Assembly (NCBI RefSeq): GCF_900636825.1
Contig: NZ_LR134318.1
Span: forward strand, 62,001 to 126,000
Direction of reading: 5' to 3'
Origin: Pseudomonas fluorescens
Lineage (GTDB): Bacteria; Pseudomonadota; Gammaproteobacteria; Pseudomonadales; Pseudomonadaceae
DNA length: 64,000 bases
The number at the start of each line of letters is the position of its first letter. The first letter of the stretch is position 1. The notes beneath the pieces are model-generated. The model did not search any database and was not told the origin of the DNA. It saw only the letters and a list, made by a program, of their open reading frames with translations. Of this stretch, positions 8,536-18,477 are shown one piece after another. A program made the position numbers and the translations under genes.

Positions 8536-9489
8536 ATGTCTGTGTTCACTCCCCTGGCTCGGCCTGAGCTGGAAACCTTTCTCGCCCCATACGGGCTCGG
8601 CCGCCTGCTTGATTTCCAGGGGATCGCCGCTGGTAGCGAAAACACCAATTTCTTCATCAGCCTGGAGCAGGGCGAATTCGTCCTGACCCTTGTCGAGCGC
8701 GGCTCGGTGGAGGAGATGCCGTTCTTCATCGATCTGCTCGATGTGCTGCACGAAGCTGATCTGCCGGTGCCTTACGCCCTGCGCACCACTGAGGGCGTGG
8801 CGTTGCGTGAACTCAAAGGCAAACCGGCGCTGTTGCAACCGCGCCTGTCCGGCAAACACATCAAGGTCGCCAACGCCCAGCATTGCGCGCAGGTTGGCGA
8901 GTTGCAGGCGCATCTGCACCTGGCGACTCAGGGCGAACGCATGATCAAGCGCAAGACCGATCGTGGTCTGGACTGGATGCTGGAGGAGGGCACTGAGTTT
9001 CTCTCGCACCTGAGCGATGAACCGCGCGCTTTGCTGCAAAAGGCGCTGAACGAAATCAGCGAACGCAAGGACAAGATCCTCGCATTGCCGCGAGCGAACA
9101 TTCACGCCGACCTGTTCCGCGATAACGCGATGTTCGAAGGCACGCACCTGACCGGGTTGATCGACTTCTATAACGCTTGCTCGGGGCCGATGCTGTACGA
9201 CGTGGCGATTGCCTTGAATGACTGGTGTTCGGACGAGGAGGGCGTGATCAATGGCCCGCGTGCCCGGGCATTTCTCGGCGCATACGCGGCGCTGCGGCCG
9301 TTCACCGCGGCGGAGGCGGAGTTGTGGCCAACGATGTTGCGCGTGGCCTGTGTGCGGTTCTGGTTGTCACGCTTGATTGCCGCCGAACAGTTCGCCGGGC
9401 AAGACGTGCTGATTCACGATCCGCAGGAGTTCGAACAGCGCTTGGCGCAGCGGCAGCAGATTCATACACCGTTGCCTTTTGCCCTTTAA
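8536..9489 (+). CDS. thrB: Homoserine kinase
   Basis: The 317-residue protein belongs to the phosphotransferase-fold homoserine kinases (APH/choline-kinase type) used by pseudomonads rather than the GHMP type of E. coli. Visible motifs are FFISLEQGEFVLTLVE near residue 35, the catalytic loop NIHADLFRDN near 188 and the metal-binding LTGLIDFYNAC near 205. It phosphorylates homoserine on the route to threonine. The gene ends directly before a REP doublet. Confidence 0.93.
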   Translation: MSVFTPLARPELETFLAPYGLGRLLDFQGIAAGSENTNFFISLEQGEFVLTLVERGSVEEMPFFIDLLDVLHEADLPVPYALRTTEGVALRELKGKPALLQPRLSGKHIKVANAQHCAQVGELQAHLHLATQGERMIKRKTDRGLDWMLEEGTEFLSHLSDEPRALLQKALNEISERKDKILALPRANIHADLFRDNAMFEGTHLTGLIDFYNACSGPMLYDVAIALNDWCSDEEGVINGPRARAFLGAYAALRPFTAAEAELWPTMLRVACVRFWLSRLIAAEQFAGQDVLIHDPQEFEQRLAQRQQIHTPLPFAL

Positions 9490-9493
9490 GATC

Positions 9494-9562
9494 AAAAGAT
9501 CGCAGCCTGCTGCAGCTCCTACAGAGGTCACATGTAGGAGCTGCAGCAGGCTGCGATCTTTT
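9494..9562. repeat. REP doublet between thrB and znuA (convergent)
   Basis: Inverted arms AAAAGATCGCAGCCTGCTGC..AGCTCCTACA and its complement surround a short centre. The element fills the 80 bases between the two convergent stops and can fold into a long hairpin acting as a bidirectional terminator or mRNA 3' stabiliser. Confidence 0.88.
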
Positions 9563-9569
9563 CTATGGG

Positions 9570-10490
9570 CTACAACGATTCCAGGCAGCCGGCCAGATCA
9601 TTGCCCAGCTTTTCCAGCACCTGCTCATACCCCTGAGCCGTCGCCGGGGTGTATCCGCCCAACGCATCCAGCTCAGCCAGTTTCACCGGCAGGCCTGCGA
9701 CGAGGGTTTCCGCCAAACGCGGGCGCAGTGGTGGCTCGCTGAACACGCAGGTCTTGCCCACTTCCTGCAAGCGTTGGCGCATCGCCGCGACGTGCTGCGC
9801 GCCCGGCTGCACTTCGGCGGCCACGGCAAACACCCCGGCGTGCTTCAAGCCGTAAGCGTCCTCGAAATAATCAAACGCCTCGTGAAACACGAAGTACGGC
9901 TTGCCTTCTACGCCGGCCAGACGCTTCTTCAAGCGTTGATCCAGTGCGTCGAGGCGCTCATCAAAGGCTTTGGCGTTGCTCTGATAGCGTTCGGCATTGG
10001 CCGGATCGGCGGCGCTAAGATCGGCGGCCATTTTGTCGGCGATCACCCGTGCATTGACCGGTGACAGCCACAAGTGCGCGTCGAGCGAGCCTGGGCGATG
10101 ATCGTGATCGTGCTCGTCGGCCTCTTCGGCGTGGGAATGGTTGTCTTCACCAAAGTGGCGCAACTTGAGCCCCGGCAGATCCTGCACCGCGACGCTTGGC
10201 TGCGTGCGACCATTCAGCACCCGTGGCAGAAAACCTTCCATGTCCGGACCGATCCAGTAGAGCAGGTCCACCGATTGCACCTTCCGTACGTCGGATGGGC
10301 GCAGGGCGTAATTATGCGGCGAAGCACCCGGCGGCAGCAGTACCTCGGGAATCGCCACACCGTCCTGCACAGCCGCCGCAATCAGCTGCAACGGTTTGAT
10401 GCTGGTAAGGACTTTGACCTCGGCCTGAGCCGTACCGATCAGCAGAAAACTGGCAACAAAAGCCACAAAAACAGAAAAAAGTCGGGACAC
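9570..10490 (-). CDS. znuA: Zinc ABC transporter periplasmic binding protein ZnuA
   Basis: A 306-residue cluster A-I metal-binding lipocalin-like solute receptor. It has a signal peptide (cleavage near AQA-EVKVL), then LTSIKPLQLI, the first metal-ligand loop PHNYALRPSDV, a His/Asp/Glu-rich loop (HSHAEEADEHDHDH) typical of ZnuA, then DAHLWLSP and VFHEAFDYFED. Zinc is passed to ZnuB/ZnuC, encoded in the divergent operon. The GTG at 10490 (SRLFSVF) is preferred because GAGTGG lies about 5 bases before it; the GTG three codons upstream lacks a ribosome site. Likely repressed by Zur through the shared intergenic operator. Confidence 0.93.
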   Translation of the reverse strand: MSRLFSVFVAFVASFLLIGTAQAEVKVLTSIKPLQLIAAAVQDGVAIPEVLLPPGASPHNYALRPSDVRKVQSVDLLYWIGPDMEGFLPRVLNGRTQPSVAVQDLPGLKLRHFGEDNHSHAEEADEHDHDHRPGSLDAHLWLSPVNARVIADKMAADLSAADPANAERYQSNAKAFDERLDALDQRLKKRLAGVEGKPYFVFHEAFDYFEDAYGLKHAGVFAVAAEVQPGAQHVAAMRQRLQEVGKTCVFSEPPLRPRLAETLVAGLPVKLAELDALGGYTPATAQGYEQVLEKLGNDLAGCLESL

Positions 10491-10517
10491 GATGACCACT
10501 CAATGAGGCGAGAACGG

Positions 10518-10530
10518 GTAACATAATAAC
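10518..10530. promoter_or_regulatory. Candidate Zur operator
   Basis: GTAACATAATAAC (complement GTTATTATGTTAC) is an imperfect palindrome similar to the GTTATA-centred Zur boxes of gammaproteobacteria. It lies 27 bases upstream of the zur ATG and 28 bases upstream of the znuA start, so one site could control both directions. Confidence 0.6.
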
Positions 10531-10556
10531 GTCTCTATCAAATCTCGTCGCCGCCA

Positions 10557-11039
10557 ATGCCTATTACACCGATCGCCAGCCGTCCCCACGACCACTCACA
10601 TTGCGTGCACAGCGCATTGTCCGAGGCCGATACCTTGTGCGCGCAGAAAGGCTTGCGCCTGACCGCTCTGCGCCGCCGGGTGCTGGAATTGGTCTGGCAG
10701 AGTCACAAGCCGCTGGGCGCCTACGACATTCTCGCGGTGTTGAGCGAGCAGGATGGCCGCCGTGCTGCGCCGCCTACCGTGTACCGCGCGCTGGATTTCC
10801 TTCTGGAAAACGGTCTGGTGCATCGCATCTCATCGCTTAACGCTTTTGTCGGTTGCGTTCACCCTGAGCACGCGCATCAGGGCCAGTTCCTGATCTGCCG
10901 CACCTGCCACGCGGCTATCGAACTTGAGCAAAAAGTGATCAGCGACGCGATCATCAACAGCGCCAAAGACGTCGGTTTCATCGTCGAAGCGCAGACCGTC
11001 GAAGTCGTCGGCCTGTGCTCCGGTTGCCAGGGGGCCTGA
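10557..11039 (+). CDS. zur: Zinc uptake regulator Zur (Fur family; Np20-type)
   Basis: The 160-residue Fur-family repressor has an N-terminal winged helix ([39 protein letters not shown]). Its metal-binding half carries H/C ligands: [13 protein letters not shown], the structural-zinc pair CRTCH, and C-terminal CSGC. With zinc bound it represses znu genes. Its stop overlaps the znuC ATG (TGATG), so the regulator is the first gene of the operon it controls. The ATG lacks a clear ribosome site, suggesting either a leaderless transcript or a slightly different start. Confidence 0.93.
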   Translation: MPITPIASRPHDHSHCVHSALSEADTLCAQKGLRLTALRRRVLELVWQSHKPLGAYDILAVLSEQDGRRAAPPTVYRALDFLLENGLVHRISSLNAFVGCVHPEHAHQGQFLICRTCHAAIELEQKVISDAIINSAKDVGFIVEAQTVEVVGLCSGCQGA

Positions 11040-11824
11040 TGAGCAATGCGCTGATCCGTCTGGAACAGGTCGCAGTCACGTTTGCCGGGCAGACCGTGCT
11101 GGACAATATCGAGCTGAGTGTCGAGCCGGGGCAGATCGTCACCCTGATCGGCCCCAACGGCGCGGGCAAGACCACTCTGGTTCGCGCCGTGCTTGGCCTG
11201 TTGAAGCCGAACAGCGGCAGCGTCTGGCGCAAGCCGAAACTGCGCGTCGGCTATATGCCGCAAAAATTGCACGTCGATCCGACACTGCCGCTGTCGGTGC
11301 TGCGCTTTCTGCGCCTGGTCCCCGGCGTTGATCGCCCGCGCGCCCTGGCCGCGTTGAAAGAAGTTGGCGCCGAACACGTCATCGACAGCCCGGTGCAAAG
11401 TGTTTCCGGCGGCGAAATGCAGCGTGTGCTGCTGGCCCGGGCACTGCTGCGTGAGCCAGAGTTGCTGGTACTCGACGAGCCGGTGCAAGGCGTTGACGTC
11501 GCTGGCCAAGCCGAGCTGTACAGCCTGATCACGCGTCTGCGCGACCGTCACGGTTGCGGCGTGCTGATGGTCTCCCACGATTTGCATCTGGTGATGAGCA
11601 CCACCGATCAGGTGGTCTGCCTCAACCGTCACGTCTGCTGCTCCGGACATCCCGAGCAGGTCAGCGGCGATCCGGCATTTGTCGAGCTGTTCGGCAAGAA
11701 CGCGCCGAGCCTGGCGATCTATCATCACCATCACGACCACGCTCATGACCTGCACGGTTCGGTGGTCAAAGGCCCGGTGAGCGGGCAACCTCACGTTCAT
11801 GGAGACGGCTGCAAGCATGGCTGA
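11039..11824 (+). CDS. znuC: Zinc ABC transporter ATP-binding protein ZnuC
   Basis: The 261-residue ABC ATPase has Walker [10 protein letters not shown] near residue 37, signature VSGGEMQRV near 123 and Walker [13 protein letters not shown] near 143. The C-terminal tail is histidine-rich ([11 protein letters not shown]), a feature of ZnuC. It powers zinc import through ZnuB. The start at 11039 overlaps the zur stop by one base, and the 3' end overlaps znuB by eight bases. Confidence 0.95.
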   Translation: MSNALIRLEQVAVTFAGQTVLDNIELSVEPGQIVTLIGPNGAGKTTLVRAVLGLLKPNSGSVWRKPKLRVGYMPQKLHVDPTLPLSVLRFLRLVPGVDRPRALAALKEVGAEHVIDSPVQSVSGGEMQRVLLARALLREPELLVLDEPVQGVDVAGQAELYSLITRLRDRHGCGVLMVSHDLHLVMSTTDQVVCLNRHVCCSGHPEQVSGDPAFVELFGKNAPSLAIYHHHHDHAHDLHGSVVKGPVSGQPHVHGDGCKHG

Positions 11825-12605
11825 TTTTCTGTTGTATGCCCTGCTTGCAGGTCTGGCGCTGGCGCTGGTGGCCGGGCCGCTCGGTTCGTTCGTGGTCTGG
11901 CGGCGAATGGCGTATTTCGGCGACACCTTGTCCCATGCCGCGCTGCTCGGTGTGGCACTGGGCTTTCTGCTGGATGTCAGCCCGACAGTTGCGGTCACGG
12001 TCGGCTGCCTGCTGTTGGCGGTGTTGCTTGTGACGTTGCAACAGCGCCAGCCACTGGCGTCTGACACGCTTTTGGGAATTCTCGCGCCGAGCACGCTCTC
12101 TCTCGGCCTGGTGGTACTAAGCTTCATGCATGAAGTGCGGATCGACCTGATGGCCTATCTGTTCGGTGACCTGCTGGCGATCAGTCCGAGCGACCTGGCG
12201 TGGATTCTCGGCGGAACCGCTGCAGTGCTGGTGTTGCTGGTGACGCTGTGGCGACCACTGCTCGCGGTCACCGTGCACGAGGAATTGGCCCGGGTCGAGG
12301 GCTTGCCGGTGGCCGGTTTGCGTCTGGCGCTGATGCTGTTGATCGCCGTGGTGATCGCGGTGGCGATGAAAATCGTCGGTGTGTTGCTGATTACTTCGCT
12401 GTTGATCATCCCGGCGGCTGCGGCACAGCGTCACGCCCGCTCGCCGGAGCAGATGGCGCTGGGCGCGAGCCTGCTGGGCATGCTCGCGGTGTGCGGCGGG
12501 CTGGCGATGTCGTGGTTCAAGGACACCCCGGCGGGGCCGTCAATCGTAGTGACGGCGGCCGCACTGTTTCTGTTGAGTTTTGTTCTGCCCCGTCGTGGGG
12601 TGTAG
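11817..12605 (+). CDS. znuB: Zinc ABC transporter permease ZnuB
   Basis: The 262-residue inner-membrane protein has about eight hydrophobic segments and the ABC-3 family pattern ([30 protein letters not shown]). [12 protein letters not shown] at 11817 was taken as start because it matches the family; upstream in-frame codons lie inside znuC. Translation is probably coupled to znuC. It is the last gene of zur-znuC-znuB. Confidence 0.94.
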   Translation: MADFLLYALLAGLALALVAGPLGSFVVWRRMAYFGDTLSHAALLGVALGFLLDVSPTVAVTVGCLLLAVLLVTLQQRQPLASDTLLGILAPSTLSLGLVVLSFMHEVRIDLMAYLFGDLLAISPSDLAWILGGTAAVLVLLVTLWRPLLAVTVHEELARVEGLPVAGLRLALMLLIAVVIAVAMKIVGVLLITSLLIIPAAAAQRHARSPEQMALGASLLGMLAVCGGLAMSWFKDTPAGPSIVVTAAALFLLSFVLPRRGV

Positions 12606-12642
12606 ACTTGGCCGCTTTTTGCGCAAATAGAGAGTCGCAGGA

Positions 12643-13356
12643 ATGAAGCCGTTCGCCTCCCGTTATCTGCTCCTTGTCGCATTTTCAGTGCTGCTGGGTG
12701 CCTGCCAGAGTACCCCGCCGGTGGCTGAAGTCCCCGATGCGCGGGCTACGGCCATCGCACAGCTGGAGCAAAGCTTGGCCACCAGTGAACTGGCCACTGC
12801 CGAAGACCAGTTGGCCACGTTGCAAGCCCAAACCCCTAACGATCAATCCCTTGAGCAGTACCAGCGGCAATTGGCCGAGGCGTATTTGCGCCGCAGCCAG
12901 ATTGTCCTGCAGAAAGGCGATGTGAACGCTGCCGCCACTGCATTGAGCCGCGCCCGGGCCCTGATGCCCAAGGCGCCGGCGCTGACCGGTGGCGTCAACG
13001 GTGCCATCACCGAAGCGCGCAAGGCCGAGCTGGAAAAGGCTGAAGCCGCATTGATGGCTGCCGAAGCCCGGCCGAAAGCCAAGGTGATCGACCCGACGGC
13101 CGAAAGCACCACGGTTGCGTTGAATATCGCTGATATCCATAAGCTGCAGCGACAGCTCGATGCGATCGCTGCCGATGTGGTGAATTATGAATGCGCTGTC
13201 AGCATTCAGGCCCCGCGCACCGCGGATTATCCGTGGCTGGCGACCCTGCTGACCAAGCGAGTCAAAAAGCTCAATCCTGATTTTGATTTGCAGATTGAGA
13301 AGCAGATCTTGCGCACAGTGCCGGCGCAGATGGTTTTAAGCCCGCGTAAGCCGTAA
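12643..13356 (+). CDS. Conserved lipoprotein with TPR-like helical region
   Basis: The 237-residue predicted lipoprotein has the lipobox LLGAC21 after a short signal peptide. Residues 30-110 are helical and TPR-like (ATAIAQLEQSL, AEDQLATLQAQ, AAATALSRARALMPKAPAL), and a small basic C-terminal domain follows. It recurs after znuB in Pseudomonas. Function is unknown; the helical repeats suggest a protein-interaction role in the envelope. Confidence 0.8.
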   Translation: MKPFASRYLLLVAFSVLLGACQSTPPVAEVPDARATAIAQLEQSLATSELATAEDQLATLQAQTPNDQSLEQYQRQLAEAYLRRSQIVLQKGDVNAAATALSRARALMPKAPALTGGVNGAITEARKAELEKAEAALMAAEARPKAKVIDPTAESTTVALNIADIHKLQRQLDAIAADVVNYECAVSIQAPRTADYPWLATLLTKRVKKLNPDFDLQIEKQILRTVPAQMVLSPRKP

Positions 13357-13462
13357 AAAAGATCGTCCAAACGCGGCCCGAGCCTCCGGCAGCTCCTACA
13401 TGGGATCGAGTACATCCTGTAGGAGCTGCCGAAGGCTCGGGCCGCGTTTCGGACGATCTTTT
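13356..13462. repeat. Long inverted repeat with REP core, convergent lipoprotein/katE
   Basis: Outer arms AAAAGATCGTCC / GGACGATCTTTT enclose GCGGCCCGAGCC / GGCTCGGGCCGC and a REP core (GGCAGCTCCTACA / TGTAGGAGCTGCC). It can form a hairpin of about 45 bp ending both convergent genes. The outer arms recur in the trpA terminator at 53394-53435. Confidence 0.88.
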
Positions 13463-13466
13463 GCTT

Positions 13467-15608
13467 TTACGCTGGAATCGCCTTGGCCTTAGGCTCCCGC
13501 GCCCAAACCCGATGCTCGCCAATCGCGGCGAAGAACGGCTTGGTCAACGCGGTGACATCCTTGCCTTGCAGCAACCCCGCATCAGCGTCGAGTTTCAGCA
13601 GATCCTGCAGTTGCTTGGCCTCACCCTGCAGCGCAATCGCCTTCAGGTGCTTGTACGCCTCCAGCAGGTAGTGCAACGCCACGCCATCACCGCTGAGCGC
13701 CGTGATCGACGCCGCGCCGCCCGGCACAAATACCGCGTCAAAGGCAATCGACGGCATGCCTTCCATCGACGCATCCACCGGCAACGCCTTGCCATCAGCG
13801 GTTTTCACCGGAGCCGAGGTCGGGCCGAGCACTTTGGCGTGAGCACCTTCGGCTTCCAGGGCTTTCTTCATCGCATCAATGGCCGCACCGTCAACCCCAT
13901 TGGCAGCGAGAATCGCCACTTTGCGCGTCTTGATGTCGCCGGGCAGCAGGTTGGCCTGGCTCAGCGCCGGCGAGCGTTCCAGTGAGGTCTTGCGCACTTC
14001 GACCGTGCCTTTGGCTGGCGCTGGCAAACCGAGGTTTTCCGCAACGCGTTTGGCCAGGGTCAGGTCGATATTCGCCAGAATCTCGTTCACTTCACGGGCA
14101 CGAATGAATTCCCGCTCGACCTTGCCCAGCTCGAAACTGTAAGCGGCGATGATGTGCTCTTTCTCGTGGTCGCTCATGCTGTTGAAGAACAGCCGCGCTT
14201 GGGAGAAGTGATCGCTGAACGACTCGCTGCGCTGACGGATCTTCGCCGCGTCGATGCGCTCCGGATAGCTTTCGAACCCACCGTCCTGTGCTGCCGGCGG
14301 GGTTTCTTTCGGCCAGCCGCCGTCAATCGAATTAGGCTCGTAAGAAGCGCGGCCCTTGTCGATGGTGGTGCGATGTTGGGCATCGCGTTGACCGTTGTGG
14401 AACGGTGCAACTGGGCGGTTGATCGGCAGCTCATGGAAGTTCGGCCCACCGAGTCGGCTGATTTGCGTGTCAGTGTAGGAAAACAGCCGACCTTGCAGCA
14501 GCGGGTCGTTGGAGAAGTCGATGCCCGGCACGATGTGGCCAGGGCAGAACGCGACCTGCTCGGTTTCGGCGAAAAAATTGTCCGGGTTGCGGTTGAGGGT
14601 CATTTTGCCCAGCGGCGTGATCGGCACGATTTCTTCGGGGATGATCTTGGTCGGGTCGAGAATGTCGAAATCGAAGTCGTGTTCGTTTTCCTCTTCGACG
14701 ATCTGCACGCCCAATTCCCATTCCGGGTAGTCGCCCATCTCGATCGCTTCCCACAGGTCACGACGGTGGTAGTCGGTGTCCTTGCCGGCGAGTTTCTGCG
14801 CCTCGTCCCAAACCAGCGAGCAGGTGCCGGCAGTCGGGCGCCAGTGGAATTTGACGAAGCGCGATTTGCCCTCGGCATTGATCAGGCGGAAGGTGTGCAC
14901 GCCGAAGCCCTGCATGCTGCGCAGGCTTTTCGGGATCGCCCGGTCGGACATCGCCCAAATCACCATGTGCGCCGATTCCGGCACCAGCGAAACAAAGTCC
15001 CAGAAGGTGTCGTGCGCCGAGCCGCCGGTAGGAATTTCGTTGTGCGGCTCGGGTTTTACCGCGTGTACGAAATCGGGAAACTTGATTGCGTCCTGAATGA
15101 AGAACACTGGCATGTTGTTGCCGACCAGGTCGAAGTTGCCCTCGTCGGTGAAGAACTTCACCGCAAAGCCACGGACGTCACGCACGGTATCGCCGGAACC
15201 GCGTGGGCCCTGCACGGTGGAAAAGCGCACGAACACCGGGGTTTTCTTGCCCGGATCCTGTAGGAAACCAGCCTTGGTCAGCGCCGCATGGTTCTCATAA
15301 GCCTGAAAGAAACCGTGCGCGCCGGTGCCACGGGCGTGGACGATGCGCTCCGGAATCCGCTCATGGTCAAAATGCGTGATCTTTTCACGCATGATGAAAT
15401 CTTCCAGCAGCGACGGGCCACGGGGTCCGGCCTTGAGCGTGTTCTGGTTGTCGGCAATCTTCACACCCTGATTGGTGCGCAGCGCCTGACCGGTAGCGTC
15501 AGAGCGGAATTTTTCCAGGCTGTCGAGCTTGGTATTGGTGTTGGCGCGATCCTGGGTATCGGTCCCGGCCATCTCGCTTTTATCAGGTGCAGGCTTTTTG
15601 ATGCTCAT
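13467..15608 (-). CDS. katE: Large-subunit monofunctional catalase (HPII type)
   Basis: The 713-residue clade 2 heme catalase decomposes hydrogen peroxide. After a charged N-terminal arm comes the catalytic-His region [15 protein letters not shown], the conserved [13 protein letters not shown] and DVRGFAVKF, and the heme-ligand Tyr segment [10 protein letters not shown] with [12 protein letters not shown]-terminal flavodoxin/GATase-like domain (about 560-713, [12 protein letters not shown]) distinguishes this class from small-subunit catalases. The start at MSIKKPAPD has GAGGAG upstream; an in-frame extension to 15689 lacks one. KatE homologues are usually RpoS-controlled. Confidence 0.96.
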   Translation of the reverse strand: MSIKKPAPDKSEMAGTDTQDRANTNTKLDSLEKFRSDATGQALRTNQGVKIADNQNTLKAGPRGPSLLEDFIMREKITHFDHERIPERIVHARGTGAHGFFQAYENHAALTKAGFLQDPGKKTPVFVRFSTVQGPRGSGDTVRDVRGFAVKFFTDEGNFDLVGNNMPVFFIQDAIKFPDFVHAVKPEPHNEIPTGGSAHDTFWDFVSLVPESAHMVIWAMSDRAIPKSLRSMQGFGVHTFRLINAEGKSRFVKFHWRPTAGTCSLVWDEAQKLAGKDTDYHRRDLWEAIEMGDYPEWELGVQIVEEENEHDFDFDILDPTKIIPEEIVPITPLGKMTLNRNPDNFFAETEQVAFCPGHIVPGIDFSNDPLLQGRLFSYTDTQISRLGGPNFHELPINRPVAPFHNGQRDAQHRTTIDKGRASYEPNSIDGGWPKETPPAAQDGGFESYPERIDAAKIRQRSESFSDHFSQARLFFNSMSDHEKEHIIAAYSFELGKVEREFIRAREVNEILANIDLTLAKRVAENLGLPAPAKGTVEVRKTSLERSPALSQANLLPGDIKTRKVAILAANGVDGAAIDAMKKALEAEGAHAKVLGPTSAPVKTADGKALPVDASMEGMPSIAFDAVFVPGGAASITALSGDGVALHYLLEAYKHLKAIALQGEAKQLQDLLKLDADAGLLQGKDVTALTKPFFAAIGEHRVWAREPKAKAIPA

Positions 15609-15870
15609 CAGACGTAAACTCCTCGTTTGGCCCCGGATGCCTTCCGAAGACCCTTGAGTGATTCCCGGGCACGGCACCCAGGGTTTCAAGTCGCTTACTT
15701 AGTGACTGATGAGAGTTTTAGCCGTTCCGTTTATCTGACCTTTGATCGCGTTATTGCCAAATTGAAGGTTAATTGCGAAATAAATGCTAAGAACCTCTAT
15801 ACGGACAGGCTAAAATGCGCGCCCGGCTAACCGCTGATCCTTTTCTAACGCGCCCCACAAGGTTCGCTAC

Positions 15871-16878
15871 GTGATCGAGTTTCAAAACGTCCACAAAACT
15901 TACCGCGTCGCCGGTAAGGATATTCCCGCGCTGCACCCGACCAGTCTCGCCATCGAGAATGGCCAGGTGTTCGGCCTGATTGGCCATTCCGGTGCGGGAA
16001 AAAGTACCCTGCTGCGTCTGATCAATCGCCTGGAAGACTCCAGTGGCGGCAAGATCATCGTCGACGGCGAAGAAGTCACCGCACTGGACGCCAACGGCCT
16101 GCGCCGTTTCCGCCAGCAGGTCGGGATGATTTTCCAGCACTTCAATCTGCTCGCCTCCAAGACCGTGGCCGACAACGTTGCCTTGCCGCTGACGCTGGCC
16201 GGTGAGCTGTCGGGCAGTGACATCGACAAGCGCGTGGCTGAATTGCTGGCGCGGGTCGGTCTGTCTGACCACGCGAAGAAATACCCGGCGCAATTGTCCG
16301 GCGGCCAGAAGCAGCGCGTCGGCATCGCCCGTGCACTGGCGACCAAGCCGAAAATTCTGCTGTGCGACGAGGCCACCAGTGCTCTCGACCCGCAGACCAC
16401 GGCGTCGGTCCTGCAATTGCTGGCCGAGATCAACCGCGAGCTGAAACTGACCATCGTCCTGATCACCCACGAGATGGATGTGATCCGTCGCGTCTGCGAT
16501 CAGGTCGCGGTGATGGATGCCGGCGTGATCGTCGAGCAAGGTTCGGTGGCCGAGGTGTTCCTGCATCCGAAGCATCCGACTACCAAGCGTTTCGTTCAGG
16601 AAAGCGAGCAGATCGACGAAAGCGAGCAGCGTGACGATTTTGCACACGTGCCGGGGCGCATCGTGCGTCTGACCTTCCAGGGCGAAGCGACCTACGCGCC
16701 GTTGCTCGGCACCGTCGCCCGGGAAACCGGCGTCGACTACAGCATCCTCGCCGGTCGTATCGACCGCATCAAAGACATTCCGTACGGGCAACTGACCCTC
16801 GCCGTCACCGGTGGCGACATGGAAGCGGCGTTCGCCCGCTTCACCGCCGCTGACGTTCACATGGAGGTGTTGCGCTGA
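15871..16878 (+). CDS. metN: Methionine ABC transporter ATP-binding protein MetN
   Basis: The 335-residue protein begins at a GTG codon. The ATPase part (1-240) has Walker [10 protein letters not shown] near residue 38, signature LSGGQKQRV near 143 and Walker [13 protein letters not shown] near 163. It is followed by the C-terminal NIL domain (about 265-335) that binds methionine and causes trans-inhibition. Its stop overlaps the metI start (TGATG). The 262-base region upstream, shared with divergent katE, carries the promoter. Confidence 0.95.
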   Translation: MIEFQNVHKTYRVAGKDIPALHPTSLAIENGQVFGLIGHSGAGKSTLLRLINRLEDSSGGKIIVDGEEVTALDANGLRRFRQQVGMIFQHFNLLASKTVADNVALPLTLAGELSGSDIDKRVAELLARVGLSDHAKKYPAQLSGGQKQRVGIARALATKPKILLCDEATSALDPQTTASVLQLLAEINRELKLTIVLITHEMDVIRRVCDQVAVMDAGVIVEQGSVAEVFLHPKHPTTKRFVQESEQIDESEQRDDFAHVPGRIVRLTFQGEATYAPLLGTVARETGVDYSILAGRIDRIKDIPYGQLTLAVTGGDMEAAFARFTAADVHMEVLR

Positions 16879-17552
16879 TGGAAGACCTGATGAGTTTCTT
16901 CACCAATATCGACTGGTACGAAATCTGGCTGGCCACCGGCGACACCATGCTCATGCTCGGTGGTTCGCTGCTGTTTACGGTGTTGCTCGGGTTGCCGCTG
17001 GGTGTGTTGCTGTTTTTGTGCAGCCCACGTCAATTGCTGGAAAACCGTGGCCTCTACGCGGTGATGTCGCTGGCGGTGAACATTCTGCGCTCGCTGCCGT
17101 TCATTATCCTGTTGATCGTGATGATCCCGTTCACCGTGCTGATCACCGGCACCTCGTTGGGCGTGGCCGGTGCGATTCCGCCGCTGGTGGTCGGCGCCAC
17201 ACCGTTCTTCGCGCGTCTGGTGGAAACTGCACTGCGTGAAGTCGATCGCGGCATCATCGAAGCGACCCAGTCGATGGGCGCGACTACGCGGCAGATCATC
17301 ATGAACGCCTTGCTGCCGGAAGCCCGTCCAGGCATTTTCGCAGCGATTACGGTGACAGCGATTACACTGGTGTCCTACACGGCGATGGCTGGTGTGGTGG
17401 GCGCCGGTGGTCTCGGTGACTTGGCGATCCGTTTCGGTTACCAGCGTTTCCAGACTGACGTCATGATCGTCACCGTGGTGTTGCTGTTGATCCTGGTGCA
17501 AGTGCTGCAAATGGTCGGCGACCGTCTGGTCGTGCATTTCTCGCGCAAATAA
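16878..17552 (+). CDS. metI: Methionine ABC transporter permease MetI
   Basis: The 224-residue membrane protein has five to six hydrophobic segments. The EAA coupling loop reads EATQSMGATTRQIIMNALLPEA around residue 135, which contacts MetN. It is translationally coupled to metN by a one-base overlap. A second in-frame Met (MSFFTNIDW) five codons downstream could also serve as start. Confidence 0.94.
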   Translation: MEDLMSFFTNIDWYEIWLATGDTMLMLGGSLLFTVLLGLPLGVLLFLCSPRQLLENRGLYAVMSLAVNILRSLPFIILLIVMIPFTVLITGTSLGVAGAIPPLVVGATPFFARLVETALREVDRGIIEATQSMGATTRQIIMNALLPEARPGIFAAITVTAITLVSYTAMAGVVGAGGLGDLAIRFGYQRFQTDVMIVTVVLLLILVQVLQMVGDRLVVHFSRK

Positions 17553-17619
17553 CTGGTTTCGATCATCGAGAGAGGCGCTGGCCATAAGCTGGCGAGCGCC
17601 CTGAAAAGGAGTTAGCTGA

Positions 17620-18390
17620 ATGAAAAAACTGATCGCTGCTTTTGCTGCCGTTGCGGCATTCTCGGCCCACGCCGAAACCCTGACCGTTGCTGCTACCCCG
17701 GTGCCGCACGCGGAAATCCTCGAGTTCGTGAAGCCTGCCCTGGCCAAGGAAGGCGTGGACCTGAAGGTCAAAGTCTTCACCGACTACATTCAGCCGAACG
17801 TGCAGGTCGCCGAAAAGCGCCTCGACGCCAACTTCTTCCAGCACCAGCCGTATCTGGATGAGTTCAACAAAGCCAAGGGCACCAGCCTCGTTGCGGTGAC
17901 CGGCGTGCATCTGGAGCCGCTGGGCGCTTACTCGAGCAAGTTGAAGGATCTGAAAGAGCTGCCAAGCGGTGCCAACGTGGTCATCCCGAACGACGCCACC
18001 AATGGCGGACGTGCGCTGTTGCTGCTGGCCAAGGCGGGCGTGATTACCCTGAAGGATCCGACCAACATCCTGGCGACCATCAAAGACATCGCGCAGAACC
18101 CGAAAGACCTGAAATTCCGTGAACTGGAAGCCGCGACCATCCCGCGCGTGCTGACCCAGGTCGATCTGGCACTGATCAACACCAACTACGCGCTGGAAGC
18201 CAAGCTCGATCCATCCAAGGATGCGCTGGTGATCGAAGGCAACGACTCGCCTTACGTGAACATCCTCGTGTCCCGCGCGGACAACAAGGACAGCGACGCG
18301 ATGAAGAAACTGGCCGCTGCGCTGCACAGCCCGGAAGTGAAGCAGTTCATCACCGAGAAGTACAAAGGTGCGGTATTGCCGGCGTTCTGA
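17620..18390 (+). CDS. metQ: Methionine-binding protein MetQ
   Basis: The 256-residue NlpA-family receptor has a Sec signal peptide (MKKLIAAFAAVAAFSAHA) without a lipobox cysteine, so it is predicted to be soluble in the periplasm. Conserved features are TLTVAATPVPHAEILEFVKP, the DYIQPN and FFQHQPYLDEFN loops and VVIPNDATNGGRALLLL. The 67-base gap after metI contains an imperfect hairpin (about 17574-17602) and AAAAGGAG before the ATG, which may raise metQ expression over the membrane components. Confidence 0.94.
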   Translation: MKKLIAAFAAVAAFSAHAETLTVAATPVPHAEILEFVKPALAKEGVDLKVKVFTDYIQPNVQVAEKRLDANFFQHQPYLDEFNKAKGTSLVAVTGVHLEPLGAYSSKLKDLKELPSGANVVIPNDATNGGRALLLLAKAGVITLKDPTNILATIKDIAQNPKDLKFRELEAATIPRVLTQVDLALINTNYALEAKLDPSKDALVIEGNDSPYVNILVSRADNKDSDAMKKLAAALHSPEVKQFITEKYKGAVLPAF

Positions 18391-18407
18391 TTCCGGTTGC
18401 TGCAATG

Positions 18408-18439
18408 AAAAAGGGGACGCCATGTGCGTCCCCTTTTTT
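18408..18439 (+). terminator. Rho-independent terminator of metNIQ
   Basis: A 13-bp stem AAAAAGGGGACGC / GCGTCCCCTTTTT with a five-base loop and a final T run begins 17 bases after the metQ stop. Confidence 0.93.
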
Positions 18440-18477
18440 GTGCCCGGTGTTCGGCTTTGGACCTGCTGTGAAGCTTC

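Noticed and set aside
15609..15870. SAM-responsive riboswitch upstream of metN
   Set aside because: No SAM-I, SAM-II or SAH core pattern was visible in the 262-base katE-metN gap.
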